From Paractinoplanes bogorensis (GTDB lineage: Bacteria; Actinomycetota; Actinomycetes; Mycobacteriales; Micromonosporaceae): 64,000 nt of DNA. Of the stretch, positions 44,657-53,909 are shown one piece after another (within the stretch, counting starts at the first letter, position 1; each line of letters opens with the position of its first letter). A model generated the notes under the pieces. It worked only from the letters and a program-made list of their open reading frames with translations. It was not told the DNA's origin and made no database searches. Location: positions 248,001 to 312,000 of the forward strand of contig NZ_JAHKKG010000008.1 in assembly GCF_018829635.1 (NCBI RefSeq), given 5' to 3'. Position numbers and translations under genes: made by a program.

Positions 44657-45655
44657 ATGACCTGGCAGATCTACGAAGGAACCGGCCGGCCGCACGACGG
44701 CATCACCCGGTTGCCGGAGCCACCTCCGTGGCGGCAGTTCGACGGTGGGCCGGTGTTGCCCCGGCCGCACACCGCCGTGACCACCCAGCGTCGGGCCGAG
44801 CAGCACCAGGCCGAGGCCTACCAGCCCGAGCCCGAGACCGTCGAACTGGTCAACGCGGCTCTCTACCTGCGCCGGCCGTTGCTCGTGACGGGCCTGCCCG
44901 GCGTCGGCAAATCCACCCTGGCCTACGCGATCGCCCACGAGCTGCGGCTCGGTACCGTGCTGCACTGGCCGATCACCAGCCGCACGACCCTCAAGGACGG
45001 CCTCTATCACTACGACCCGCTGTCCCGCCTGCAAGCGGTGCAGCAGGGCGCCGACGACCTCGGCACCTACCTGCGACTGGGCCCGCTCGGCACGGCGCTG
45101 CTGCCCTACGAGCATCCCCGGGTGCTGCTCGTCGACGAGGTCGACAAGAGCGACCACGACCTGCCGAACGACCTTCTCACGATTTTCGAGAAGGGCGACT
45201 ACGAGATCCCCGAGCTGATGCGGGTCGCCGCCGAGCAATCTGACTGGTCGGTGCCGATCGCCGGCAGTACCGATCGGGTCATGATCACCAACGGCACCGT
45301 CCGATGCCGCGCCTTTCCCCTGGTCGTCATGACCAGCAACGCCGAGCGTGAATTTCCGCCGGCCTTCCTGCGCCGGTGCATCCGCCTAGAGGTGAAGGAG
45401 CCGGGGCCCGAGCAGCTTGACCGGATCGTCCGCGCCCACCTCGGCGACCTGGCCGACAGCAGCGCCGATCTGATCCAGCGGTTCCTCGAACGACGTTCCG
45501 TGGGCGACCTGGCCACCGATCAGCTCCTGAACGCGATCTATCTGCTGCACCGCGCGGATTCCCCGGTCGACCGGCACGCCTTGGCCGACCGCATCTTCTC
45601 CTACCTGTCCCCGGACCTCACGGATGACCGCGAGCTCGACCATGACGCCCTTTGA
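44657..45655 (+). CDS. MoxR-family AAA+ ATPase of the VMAP cluster
   Basis: A 332-residue AAA+ ATPase: Walker A GLPGVGKST (79-87), Walker B VLLVDEVDK, sensor 1 VVMTSNAEREF, arginine finger PPAFLRRC. It is the NTP-driven chaperone half of the pair with the vWA protein downstream, whose gene starts 14 bases inside this one. It is not closely similar to the other MoxR ATPase at 4267-5358, so two independent MoxR-vWA systems coexist. Confidence 0.9.
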   Translation: MTWQIYEGTGRPHDGITRLPEPPPWRQFDGGPVLPRPHTAVTTQRRAEQHQAEAYQPEPETVELVNAALYLRRPLLVTGLPGVGKSTLAYAIAHELRLGTVLHWPITSRTTLKDGLYHYDPLSRLQAVQQGADDLGTYLRLGPLGTALLPYEHPRVLLVDEVDKSDHDLPNDLLTIFEKGDYEIPELMRVAAEQSDWSVPIAGSTDRVMITNGTVRCRAFPLVVMTSNAEREFPPAFLRRCIRLEVKEPGPEQLDRIVRAHLGDLADSSADLIQRFLERRSVGDLATDQLLNAIYLLHRADSPVDRHALADRIFSYLSPDLTDDRELDHDAL

Positions 45656-48116
45656 CCGCGTCCGGCACGTCCTCGCCGGCGTAGTCGCCGACCGGCTGAC
45701 GGCGGTCGAGGTCGCCGACCTGTTGTGGCTGGCGGCGCACGTCGACGGCCACCCGGCACCCACGCCGGTCGCCACCTCGCCGGATGCCGCCCCGGCCGGT
45801 CCGGCATCGCCCGGCGGCGCCCCCGGCCCGATCGAGCGACCGGCATGGCCCGCCGGCCCGCCCGAAGCGCCGCCGGCCCGCCAAGGCTTGCACGCCCGGC
45901 CCTGCGGGGACGGCCCCGCTTCGGGCGGGTCGTTCCGGTCGCTGGCCGTGCCCTTGGTCAGCGCCCTGCACGACCGGTTGGCGTTGCAACGGGCGTTGCG
46001 CCCGCTCAAGCGACGAGTCCGGTCAACGCACGGGGCCATCCTCGACGAGACCGCCACCGTCGAGAACATCGCCGACGACCGGCTGCGTTCGGGCCGCCGG
46101 ACGACCCGGGTCGCCCTGATCCCGGCCGAGGAGCGATGGCTGCGCCTCGACCTCGTCGTGGACACGAGCCCCAGCATGACCATCTGGCGTGAGCACGCAG
46201 CCGAGCTGGAACGCCTGCTGATCCAGCTCGGAGCGTTCTCGACCGTACGACGGTGGTCGCTCGATCCTCGGCCGGGCCGGCCGGTCATCGGCCCGTCAGG
46301 GACAGCCGGACACCGGCTGCCTCCCTCGGCCATCCACGGAACCACTGGCCGCCAGGCCGTTCTCGTGCTGAGCGACTGCTCCGGTGAGGGCTGGTGGCGC
46401 GGCACGGCCGGCCGGGTGCTGGCCGAGTGGGGCCGCCGCGCGCCGGTCGCCGTCGTTCAGCCCCTGCCCGAGCACCTGTGGAGCCGCACGGCCGCGCCGG
46501 CCGTTCCCGGCACGATCAAGGTGGTCCGGCCGGGACTTCCCAACGCGCAGGCGTCGTTCACGCCGTCTCTCGACTTCGCACGGGTAGACGTGGCCGGCGT
46601 CGGCACGCCGGTCCTCGAACTGGCCGCGCCGTGGTTCGCCGGGTGGGCCGCCACCGTGGCTGGAGCGCCCAGCGCCGGCTTCCCCACCGCAGTCGCTCAT
46701 CTGGGCGGACCGGTCCGCTCCACGACGAGCGCCGCCGCGGGCTTCGCTCTCACCCCGGAACAGCGGGTGCTCCGCTTCCGGGCATCGGCCTCACCCGAGG
46801 CGTTCCGCCTGGCCGGCTACATCGCCATGACCGTGCCGTCCCTCCCGGTGATGCGGCTGGTCCAGCACGCGGTGTTCGGTCGCAGCGTCCCCGCGCACCT
46901 GGCCGAGGTGATTCTGAGCGGGCTGTTCCGGCCCGATCCGTTGCGCGCGACCGAGTTCACCTTCGTCGAAGGCACGGCTGAACTGATGCTGAGCACGCTG
47001 ACCCGATCACAGTCGCTGAGCGCGGCGGAGGTGTTGCGAAGCATCTCCCGGGTGATCGAGGAGCGGGCCGGGTCGGCTGGCGCGGGCTTCTCCGCGCTGC
47101 TGGCTCAGCCCGGGGCGGCTGGCTCAGCCCAGGGCCGGGCCGGGCGCAGGTTCGCTCTGCTGCGCCCGGAGGCGCTGGCCCGCATCGCTCCACCTCCCGT
47201 GCCGGCCGGTACCGCCCCGATGGCCGGTACCGCCCCGATGGCCGTGCCCGAGTCGGATCGAGACGCTGTGGAAACGCTGATCCGCGACGTCCGCGGCGCT
47301 CGGCGACGGATCCAGCTCACCGACGCCGGCGCGTTCACGACGCCGGGCTCGCGTCTGAGCCAGCGGCTGGTGTCGCACACCAACGGCCGGTTCTTCGTCC
47401 ACAAGTCGGTGACGATCGAGGCCGGGCGAGCCGATCCGCGGCTGTACGACCGGCTGGACAACGAGATCCGGGCGACGGCTCACCTGTCCCGTGTCTTCGG
47501 CGGCGACGTCCCGCCTGAACTGCCGCGGCTGGCGGGCTACAACGTGGACGTCGCGGAACCGTTTCTGTTGTTCCTTCCGTACTCCGGCCAACCCGCGCCG
47601 AGTCCGGCTCTCGTCACCGATGGCTCGCAGCGTCGGCGTTTCGAGGTCAGCCTTCTCCGCGCCCTGCACTTCACGGCCCTGGCCGAGGTGGTGCACGGTG
47701 CGGTTACGTGGGAATCGCTTCGCTGGGACGGTACCAGCGTTCAGCTCGTCGATTTCGAGACCGCGTCGACCGGCGTCGACCGACCGGCGGACCCGCGGGA
47801 AGACGTCGCCGGCGCTGGGAGTGTCATACGCCTTGTGAGGGGCCAAGGCCGCCCTTCGTCTGAGCTTCACGACACGGAGCGCCTTCGAACCCTGCTCGAC
47901 GGTGTGTTCCAGCCGACCGAACTGCGACCGACCGCCGCCGAACTGCTCCAACGGCTACGATCCGACGTGCCCCGACCTTTGATGGCCGACCACGACGCCG
48001 CCCTCGTCGAAGGATGGCGGAGATTCGACGCGATAGCACAGAGCCAACGGCCCGCAACGCCGGAGTCGCTTACGACCGGCCGCCGTCGCTGGTGGCAACG
48101 GAACCCGGGACGGTGA
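45642..48116 (+). CDS. SAV_2336-type vWA protein with C-terminal pseudokinase
   Basis: An 824-residue protein. The N-terminus FDRVRHVLAGVVADRLTAVE starts the SAV_2336-related region. A Pro/Ala-rich linker follows, then a vWA-like domain whose MIDAS reads VVDTSPSM (Asp174). A helical segment leads to a C-terminal protein-kinase fold (about 570-800): Lys588 in FFVHKSVTI, an alpha-C Glu in NEIRATAHL, but HRD replaced by HGA (His685) and DFG by DFE (704-706), so catalysis is unlikely. Kinase-like DVAGAGSVIRLV follows. It pairs with the MoxR ATPase. Starts at 45624 or 45642; both overlap the upstream gene. Confidence 0.85.
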   Translation: MTPFDRVRHVLAGVVADRLTAVEVADLLWLAAHVDGHPAPTPVATSPDAAPAGPASPGGAPGPIERPAWPAGPPEAPPARQGLHARPCGDGPASGGSFRSLAVPLVSALHDRLALQRALRPLKRRVRSTHGAILDETATVENIADDRLRSGRRTTRVALIPAEERWLRLDLVVDTSPSMTIWREHAAELERLLIQLGAFSTVRRWSLDPRPGRPVIGPSGTAGHRLPPSAIHGTTGRQAVLVLSDCSGEGWWRGTAGRVLAEWGRRAPVAVVQPLPEHLWSRTAAPAVPGTIKVVRPGLPNAQASFTPSLDFARVDVAGVGTPVLELAAPWFAGWAATVAGAPSAGFPTAVAHLGGPVRSTTSAAAGFALTPEQRVLRFRASASPEAFRLAGYIAMTVPSLPVMRLVQHAVFGRSVPAHLAEVILSGLFRPDPLRATEFTFVEGTAELMLSTLTRSQSLSAAEVLRSISRVIEERAGSAGAGFSALLAQPGAAGSAQGRAGRRFALLRPEALARIAPPPVPAGTAPMAGTAPMAVPESDRDAVETLIRDVRGARRRIQLTDAGAFTTPGSRLSQRLVSHTNGRFFVHKSVTIEAGRADPRLYDRLDNEIRATAHLSRVFGGDVPPELPRLAGYNVDVAEPFLLFLPYSGQPAPSPALVTDGSQRRRFEVSLLRALHFTALAEVVHGAVTWESLRWDGTSVQLVDFETASTGVDRPADPREDVAGAGSVIRLVRGQGRPSSELHDTERLRTLLDGVFQPTELRPTAAELLQRLRSDVPRPLMADHDAALVEGWRRFDAIAQSQRPATPESLTTGRRRWWQRNPGR

Positions 48117-48123
48117 CGCCCGC

Positions 48124-49167
48124 ATGACGTCTCCTACGCCCCGGGTGGTTCAGTGCCCGATCTGCGCCGACGAGTTCCCGTCGGGTGGCCTCCCCCTGTC
48201 GGTTTTCGATGAGGAAAGCTTCTCCTACAACACGGTCGACGTTTCTCGCATGCCCCCGGCCCGGCAGGCTTACATCCGCAGTGGCGGATACATCCACTGC
48301 CCCAACCCGTCGGGCGACATGTCTGAGCACTATCTGCCGGCCGCCTACCTGGATCACCCCGATCCGCTCGTCGTCGCCCTGATCGGTCCGTCCATGTCCG
48401 GCAAGACCTACCTGCTCACCGCCATGATCAGCGAGGTGCTCCGCGGCGGCCTGTCAGGCTACGGAGTGGCGGCCAGCGTTATGGACTTCCGGTGGCACGA
48501 ATCCTTCAGCCGGACACATCTGGAGCCGTTCGCCCGCGGGGAGATCCTGCCCGGCACGCGCAGCGGCATCATGGACGCGGCGACCATGCTGCTGCTGCGC
48601 TCCGCCGGCGTCACCCGCCCGGTGGCCTTCTTCGACGTCGCCGGGGAAGACCTCGAGAGCACGTCCGTGTTCGGCCTCTCTACGCGCTTCCTGAGTGCCA
48701 CCAACGCCGCGATCTTCGTCCACGGCCTGGACGACTCCCCGGCCGGTCATGCCGCTTGGAGCTTCGAGCTGGCCACTGAACGGCTCCGGGCCATACCCGG
48801 CGGGGCGGATCGCCTCCCGGTGGTTATCGCCGTCACCAAGGCCGACCGCATGCGTTACCAGCCACCAGTCGACCGCTGGTTACGAGCCGTGGAGAGACCT
48901 CCTCTGGAGGCTGCCCGCATATACGCCCAGAGCCGTGACGTTTACGCCTACCTGCACAGCGTCGGTGCGCACGGATCGTTGCGGCCGTTCGAGGCGTTCA
49001 GACGGTGCACCCTGCACTTCGTCTCGGCGACCGGTGCCGACGAGGGCGCCGACCGCCGTTTGGAACGCGGCACCCGACCCGAGCAGGTCCTCAATCCCCT
49101 GGTCGCCCTGCTGGCGATGACCGGCGTGATACCCGGGCCCGAGGCCGGCAAGGTCGGCCTCCCCTGA
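48124..49167 (+). CDS. zinc-ribbon P-loop GTPase of the VMAP cluster
   Basis: A 347-residue protein. The N-terminus has a zinc-ribbon-like CPICADEF (Cys11, Cys14) and a later HCPNPSG (Cys59). A P-loop GTPase domain follows: GPSMSGKT (88-95), a DxxGE-type FFDVAGEDLES, and AVTKADRM as the base-specificity motif. This resembles TRAFAC-class GTPases that accompany vWA-MoxR conflict systems as a regulatory switch. It starts 7 bases after the vWA gene and ends the operon. Confidence 0.8.
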   Translation: MTSPTPRVVQCPICADEFPSGGLPLSVFDEESFSYNTVDVSRMPPARQAYIRSGGYIHCPNPSGDMSEHYLPAAYLDHPDPLVVALIGPSMSGKTYLLTAMISEVLRGGLSGYGVAASVMDFRWHESFSRTHLEPFARGEILPGTRSGIMDAATMLLLRSAGVTRPVAFFDVAGEDLESTSVFGLSTRFLSATNAAIFVHGLDDSPAGHAAWSFELATERLRAIPGGADRLPVVIAVTKADRMRYQPPVDRWLRAVERPPLEAARIYAQSRDVYAYLHSVGAHGSLRPFEAFRRCTLHFVSATGADEGADRRLERGTRPEQVLNPLVALLAMTGVIPGPEAGKVGLP

Positions 49168-49180
49168 ACGGTCGAGCCGG

Positions 49181-49384
49181 TCAGGTTGTTTCGGCGGGGA
49201 CCTCGGTCTTGGCCAGGCTCTGTACCGCGGGACCGTAGAACTCGTCGAAGTCGCCGATCACCCGGATCAGCTCGTCGACCGGGACGCCGCTCACCGAGCC
49301 GATCGGCCAGTCGTGGGTGCCGACGTAGTAGGTGGAGTCGGCGCCGGATTTCTTGAATCTGTCTTCGTCGGTCTTGCTGGTCAT
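49181..49384 (-). CDS. small hypothetical protein, 67 aa
   Basis: An acidic 67-residue protein (TYYVGTHDWPIGSVSGVPVD and a VIGDFDEFYGPAV segment) with a strong ribosome site (GGAGGA) before its ATG. It lies 46 bases downstream of the membrane-protein gene on the same strand and is convergent with the GTPase gene. No family is recognised. Confidence 0.65.
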   Translation of the reverse strand: MTSKTDEDRFKKSGADSTYYVGTHDWPIGSVSGVPVDELIRVIGDFDEFYGPAVQSLAKTEVPAETT

Positions 49385-49430
49385 GGCTCCTCCGCGGCGG
49401 ACCGGGCACCGCGGCTGTCACTGGAAGGGA

Positions 49431-51236
49431 TCAACGGTCGCCGCGGCGTCCGACACGTTCACGGTAGCGCTTCGTGTCACCGCTATCCACGTGCACTTTG
49501 TGATCTGTCAGTTCGTCGTCGCGGGACGCCAGGTAGGCGAACTCCCAGCTGCGCATCAGGTAGAGGAAGCTGATCGTGCCGGCGTTCAGGATGCTGATCA
49601 GGGCCAGGATCGTCCAGCCGAGTGAGGCTATGCCCAGGACTCGCATTCCGGCCGGGTTCACCCCGTGCAGGTAGGGGAGTTGTGCCTTGTAGACCATGAA
49701 CAGACCGCAGGCGGCCAGCGACGTCGAGGCGGTGACCATCAGCGAGAGGCGGGCGGCCAGGGTTCCCTCGAGCAGTTTGGCCGCGGTGGTGCCCTCGTAG
49801 CCCAGCCAGGCGGCCGCGATGGCTGGGAACACCAGGAGGAAGGCCGGCGCGTCGGTGCCAGGGTCGCCCGTGCTGGACGAGACGAAACCGATCAGCCAGA
49901 TCAGTACGGTCGCCGACACGGCCGCCACGCCGGCTCGGAAGACCGATCCGGGCGGTGTCTCGAAGAATCGGAAGCGGACGCTCGGCAGGGAGTCGCCGCC
50001 GGTCAGGCCGGGGACCGGCTCGGGGAAGAACCGCGTGTAGAAGTGGGCGTACTGCTGGCCGGCCCGCCGCCGGAACCGGAAGTAGGGCGGTGCCGGGGGA
50101 TTGCCGCTCGCCTGCAGCGTGACCTCCCGGATGCGCCGGTCGTGGGCCCGGCAGTAGGTGGTCAGCTGCGGAGATTTCTGAGAGCCGACGTACACGCCGT
50201 CCTGGCCGTCGACCAGCAGGTGATAGCTCTGCGCGGTGCACGCGTTTTCGAGCGGGACCGTGATGTCGACCGGCCGCGAACCGAGCAGCAGCCGGGCGCG
50301 GCCTTTCAACCAGGGGATCCAGCCGGAGCTGCGGTCGGCCAGCTGCAGCTGTGGAGTGATCTGCCGTTCGTAGGTCACGACGAAGCGGTTCTCGGCCGGC
50401 CACGGAACGGCCGCGACGACGACGTAGTTCGAGGCGAGCCGTTCGGCCAGGCCGGCCGCCATGTGGATGGCGCTCTCACCGGGGGCGTCGAGGGCCTTGA
50501 GCGCCCCGGCGCCGGAGACGTCCTTGTCCCGGCCGCGCCGCATGATGGCGGACAGCGCGAGATGTTCGGCGGCGAAGGCTTCGTGGTGCCGGGCCGGGTC
50601 GAGGGGCTCCCGGTAGGCGACGTTGAGCAGGGTCCGCAGCACCTGGGCGGTCAAGGTCAGATATTGCCGGTAGGACAGGATCGGCAGTTCCGCGCCGTCG
50701 GCCGCGAAGACCCGCAGGTTGTCGATCAGCAGGCCTTTTGGCGGGATCAGCAGCGGGAACAGGACGGTCGGGGGCGGACCGTCCGTCGTGCGGCTCCGCA
50801 GCACCTCGGGCAGATGGGCGTCGATGGTCACCCGCTGGGTCAGCGTGCGCTGGCCGGGCTCGTAGCGCTCCGTGAGCCGCTCGCGCAGGCTGGTCGGCGC
50901 CAGGGTCGCCATTGCGAAGGTCTTGGCCTGTTCGACGGTGAGGGCACCGGCCATTCCGGTGACGCCGGCTCCACGCTGGACCACATAGACGTAGCTGTTG
51001 GGCAGGGGCCAGATCTCGGTGTCGGCGTGCGATTCGATCAGGGGCCGGTAGTAGTTGCGGCGGGTGAGCAGGAAGAGCGTGATGACCAGAATGAGCAGCG
51101 CGGCCAGGCGCGTGCTGACCGACGCCAGCATTCCGGATCTCGGCGGGGCGCCCGCCACCAGGACGACGATCGCGGCCGCGCAGACGAGGAAGACGGCCAG
51201 GCGGACGGGCGCCCGCATCGGGCGGCGATCCGGCAT
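49431..51236 (-). CDS. membrane protein, unknown function
   Basis: A 601-residue protein with two N-terminal membrane helices (about 12-29 and 38-58), a large soluble middle (about 65-430), and four C-terminal helices (about 440-460, 472-490, 505-525 and 540-575). No catalytic motif is visible. It follows the response-regulator gene by 57 bases on the same strand and may belong to one transcription unit with the two-component system; it also abuts the VMAP cluster tail to tail. Confidence 0.75.
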   Translation of the reverse strand: MPDRRPMRAPVRLAVFLVCAAAIVVLVAGAPPRSGMLASVSTRLAALLILVITLFLLTRRNYYRPLIESHADTEIWPLPNSYVYVVQRGAGVTGMAGALTVEQAKTFAMATLAPTSLRERLTERYEPGQRTLTQRVTIDAHLPEVLRSRTTDGPPPTVLFPLLIPPKGLLIDNLRVFAADGAELPILSYRQYLTLTAQVLRTLLNVAYREPLDPARHHEAFAAEHLALSAIMRRGRDKDVSGAGALKALDAPGESAIHMAAGLAERLASNYVVVAAVPWPAENRFVVTYERQITPQLQLADRSSGWIPWLKGRARLLLGSRPVDITVPLENACTAQSYHLLVDGQDGVYVGSQKSPQLTTYCRAHDRRIREVTLQASGNPPAPPYFRFRRRAGQQYAHFYTRFFPEPVPGLTGGDSLPSVRFRFFETPPGSVFRAGVAAVSATVLIWLIGFVSSSTGDPGTDAPAFLLVFPAIAAAWLGYEGTTAAKLLEGTLAARLSLMVTASTSLAACGLFMVYKAQLPYLHGVNPAGMRVLGIASLGWTILALISILNAGTISFLYLMRSWEFAYLASRDDELTDHKVHVDSGDTKRYRERVGRRGDR

Positions 51237-51293
51237 GGTGTGCCCTTCCGACGGGTGGTGAGCCGAACGATATCGCTGACCGTTCCTGTGTGG

Positions 51294-51998
51294 TCACTGC
51301 TGGTCAGATGGTGCTGCTTCACCCTCCGATGTCCGGGGCGGGCGGACCAGGTGGTTCTGGTAGGCCACGACGATGGCTTGGGCGCGGTCATGGACGCCGA
51401 GTTTCATCAGGATCCGGCTGACGTGGGTACGGACGGTCGCCTCGGACAGGAACAACCGGACGGCGATCTCGCCGTTGCCCAGGCCGTAGGCCATATGGCG
51501 GAGAATCTCGCGTTCACGCGGGGTGAGCCGGTCCAGGATGCCCGGCAGCGGCTGTCCGGCCGTGGGCTGGGCCGTGATGCTGGCGATGACACCGCCGGTT
51601 ACCACCGGATGCAGGTAATGATGTCCGGCGGCGACGGTGCGGATCCCGGCCGGCAGTTCGGCCGGGGAGCTGTCCTTGATGAGGAAGCCGGCCGCTCCGG
51701 CCCGGAGCGCCTCGTGCACGTTGTCGTTGTCGTGGAAGTTGGTCAGGATCAGGATCCGGGGCCGGTAGGTGTCACCGGCGGCGGGACTGAGCAGACGCCG
51801 GGTGGCCTCGATGCCGTTCATCACCGGCATCTGCAGATCCATCACCACGACGTCCGGGCGATGCACGGCGCACAGGTTCACGGCCTGCCGGCCGTCGTCG
51901 GCCTCGGCCACCACGTCGAGGTCGGGCTGAGCGGTGAGCAGCATCGCGATGCCGGCCCGGATGAGTGACTGGTCGTCGGCGAGCAGCACGGTGATCAT
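51294..51998 (-). CDS. NarL/LuxR-family response regulator
   Basis: A 234-residue regulator. The receiver has the acidic pocket VLLADDQ and phosphoacceptor Asp near residue 56 (VVVMDLQMPVM), and the C-terminal HTH reads LTPREREILRHMAYGLGNGE. It overlaps the cognate kinase gene by 4 bases (ATGA). Targets are unknown; the downstream membrane protein gene is a candidate. Confidence 0.9.
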   Translation of the reverse strand: MITVLLADDQSLIRAGIAMLLTAQPDLDVVAEADDGRQAVNLCAVHRPDVVVMDLQMPVMNGIEATRRLLSPAAGDTYRPRILILTNFHDNDNVHEALRAGAAGFLIKDSSPAELPAGIRTVAAGHHYLHPVVTGGVIASITAQPTAGQPLPGILDRLTPREREILRHMAYGLGNGEIAVRLFLSEATVRTHVSRILMKLGVHDRAQAIVVAYQNHLVRPPRTSEGEAAPSDQQ

Positions 51999-53158
51999 GC
52001 GGCGAGCCTTCCGGTGGAGGCGGGGCCCGCGGCAGCGTTGCGGTGGTGCTGGTCCAGCGGGAGCCGGGCCTCCAGGACGAAGCCGTCGTCGGTGGGCTGG
52101 GTCCGTAGTGTTCCGCCGACCACGGCGATCCTCTCGTGAAGTCCCAGGAGGCCGTGCCCGCTGTTGAGCCGGCCGCGGCCGAGGCTGCGACGCCCGGACG
52201 GCCGGTCCTGGAGCCGGATGTCGAGGTGCTTGTCACCCCAGTGCAGGAGCAGCTCGACGGCGGTCCCGGGCCCGGCGTGCTTGAGGGTGTTGGTCAGGCC
52301 TTCCTGAACCAGCCGATAGGCGGCCAGGCTGGTGAAGTCGTCCAGCCGGCCGGGCTCGCCTCGCACCGTGGTCGCCGGAGTCAGCCCGTTGGCCCGGGCC
52401 CAGTCCAGCAGCTCGCCGATGTCGCGCAGTCCGGGCTGCCGGTCGAGATCGGGCGTGACGTCGCCGCCGGCCGAGCGGAGCAACCCGAGCAGGCGGCGCA
52501 GCTCGTCCATGGCCCGGACACTGCTCGTCTCGATCGCGTCGAGGGCCCGGGTGGCCCGGTCCGGATCGGCGGCGATCACGGCTCGGGCGCCCGCGGCCTG
52601 CAGCACGATCGCGCTGATCGCGTGCGTGACGATGTCGTGCAGATCGCGGGCCAGCCGCAGTCGTTCGGTGCGCAACGCGTCGCTGGTGGCCGCATCCTGC
52701 GCGGCGGCCGCGGCATAACGCCGGTAGCCGAGGGCCCACGCCGTGACGGTGATGACGAACGAGGCCAGCAGTTCGGGCCACGAGGACGACTCCGACAGGA
52801 TCAGCTGCAGGAAGAACACGATCGTGGTGGCCGCCAGACCACCGCAGGAGAGGGCCGGTGAGCGTCGCGCGGCCAGCGCCTGGAGCGCCACCAGCGAACC
52901 GGCCAGCGGATAGGCGACTCCCAGCCACGGCACCGGCCACGACCAGGCGCCGGCGGACCAGGCCAGCTGCACCATCAGCACCAGGACCGGCCGTGTGCCC
53001 CGCAGATAGAGCGTGGCGAACACCAGTGCGCTCACCGCCAGGCTCGGTGTGCGAAATTCGGGGAGCATCTGCTCGTGGGCGACGTCGATCGTCCAGGCGA
53101 TCACCGGCACGAGCAGGCTCATCGTGCGGCTGAGGCCGGTCCTCGTGGGTGTGCGCAT
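51995..53158 (-). CDS. NarL-type sensor histidine kinase
   Basis: A 387-residue kinase with about five or six N-terminal membrane helices (to residue about 145). The HisKA_3 box is RLARDLHDIVTHAISAI with phospho-His174, and the ATPase domain includes VQEGLTNTLKHAGPG (N box) and GHGLLGLHERI (G box). The ATG at 53158 is chosen because upstream residues are unlike the family and the preceding gene ends 2 bases away. Confidence 0.88.
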   Translation of the reverse strand: MRTPTRTGLSRTMSLLVPVIAWTIDVAHEQMLPEFRTPSLAVSALVFATLYLRGTRPVLVLMVQLAWSAGAWSWPVPWLGVAYPLAGSLVALQALAARRSPALSCGGLAATTIVFFLQLILSESSSWPELLASFVITVTAWALGYRRYAAAAAQDAATSDALRTERLRLARDLHDIVTHAISAIVLQAAGARAVIAADPDRATRALDAIETSSVRAMDELRRLLGLLRSAGGDVTPDLDRQPGLRDIGELLDWARANGLTPATTVRGEPGRLDDFTSLAAYRLVQEGLTNTLKHAGPGTAVELLLHWGDKHLDIRLQDRPSGRRSLGRGRLNSGHGLLGLHERIAVVGGTLRTQPTDDGFVLEARLPLDQHHRNAAAGPASTGRLAA

Positions 53159-53160
53159 AC

Positions 53161-53742
53161 CTACCTGTTCTGTCCCAGCCACCTGCGCAGGCAGGCCACC
53201 CAGGTCGGTTTCGGGCGACGGTTGTGGCTGAAACCAGGATCCGGCTCGGGCGCCCGATCCGATAGCCACCCGAAAGTGAACGGGTACGGGCGCGGAACCT
53301 TCCCGAACCCGGTCCGGGCCTTGGCCGCGTGGTCGAACCAGGCGGGTGACGGGGGAGTGCATCGGGTCAGGACCTGGTCGGCCAGTACCGCGGCCGGGGC
53401 GTCGAAGTCGTCTGCCGTCCCGGGATGCCAGAGCCGGGTCCGGGAAAGATCCCAGTCCTCGAGGCCCGCCTCCACCACCAGATAGGAGCGGCATCCCGGC
53501 ACGGTCAGGTGCAGTACGCGCGCGATGGATGCCTCCAGCAGCGAATCCCCCGGCTGCGCGGGTCCGGCCAGCAATCGCAGCGTCGCGGGCCACGACCGCG
53601 TGCCCGGTTCGGATTCCTCGGTGCTGAGCAGGGCCAGACCCGGGTCGATCAGCGTCCCCCAGGCCACGCTGCTGTGCTCCAGGTCGTCCAGGCCGGCCAC
53701 CGGATGCAACGACACAAGAAGGGGAGAGTCAGGCGTTGTCAT
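53161..53742 (-). CDS. hypothetical protein, first gene of the two-component operon
   Basis: A 193-residue soluble protein of unknown function ending 2 bases before the kinase gene. The segment SVAWGTLIDPGLALLSTEES recalls the first strands of trypsin-fold proteins, but no catalytic His or Ser context is seen, so this is only a hint. The C-terminus is rich in Trp, Pro and Arg. Confidence 0.65.
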   Translation of the reverse strand: MTTPDSPLLVSLHPVAGLDDLEHSSVAWGTLIDPGLALLSTEESEPGTRSWPATLRLLAGPAQPGDSLLEASIARVLHLTVPGCRSYLVVEAGLEDWDLSRTRLWHPGTADDFDAPAAVLADQVLTRCTPPSPAWFDHAAKARTGFGKVPRPYPFTFGWLSDRAPEPDPGFSHNRRPKPTWVACLRRWLGQNR

Positions 53743-53909
53743 GTCCGAATTATTACTTATGTGACACAGAGGTAACGCCGTACGTCAGCTGCGGTAGCCG
53801 CGCATCACCAGCAGCCGACGGATGACCGCGACGTCGTGGCGCCGACACCATCGACATCACCAGCCAGGCCACTCCGGGCCTGGCCAGCGGAGAAGTGGTA
53901 GGAGTCAGC

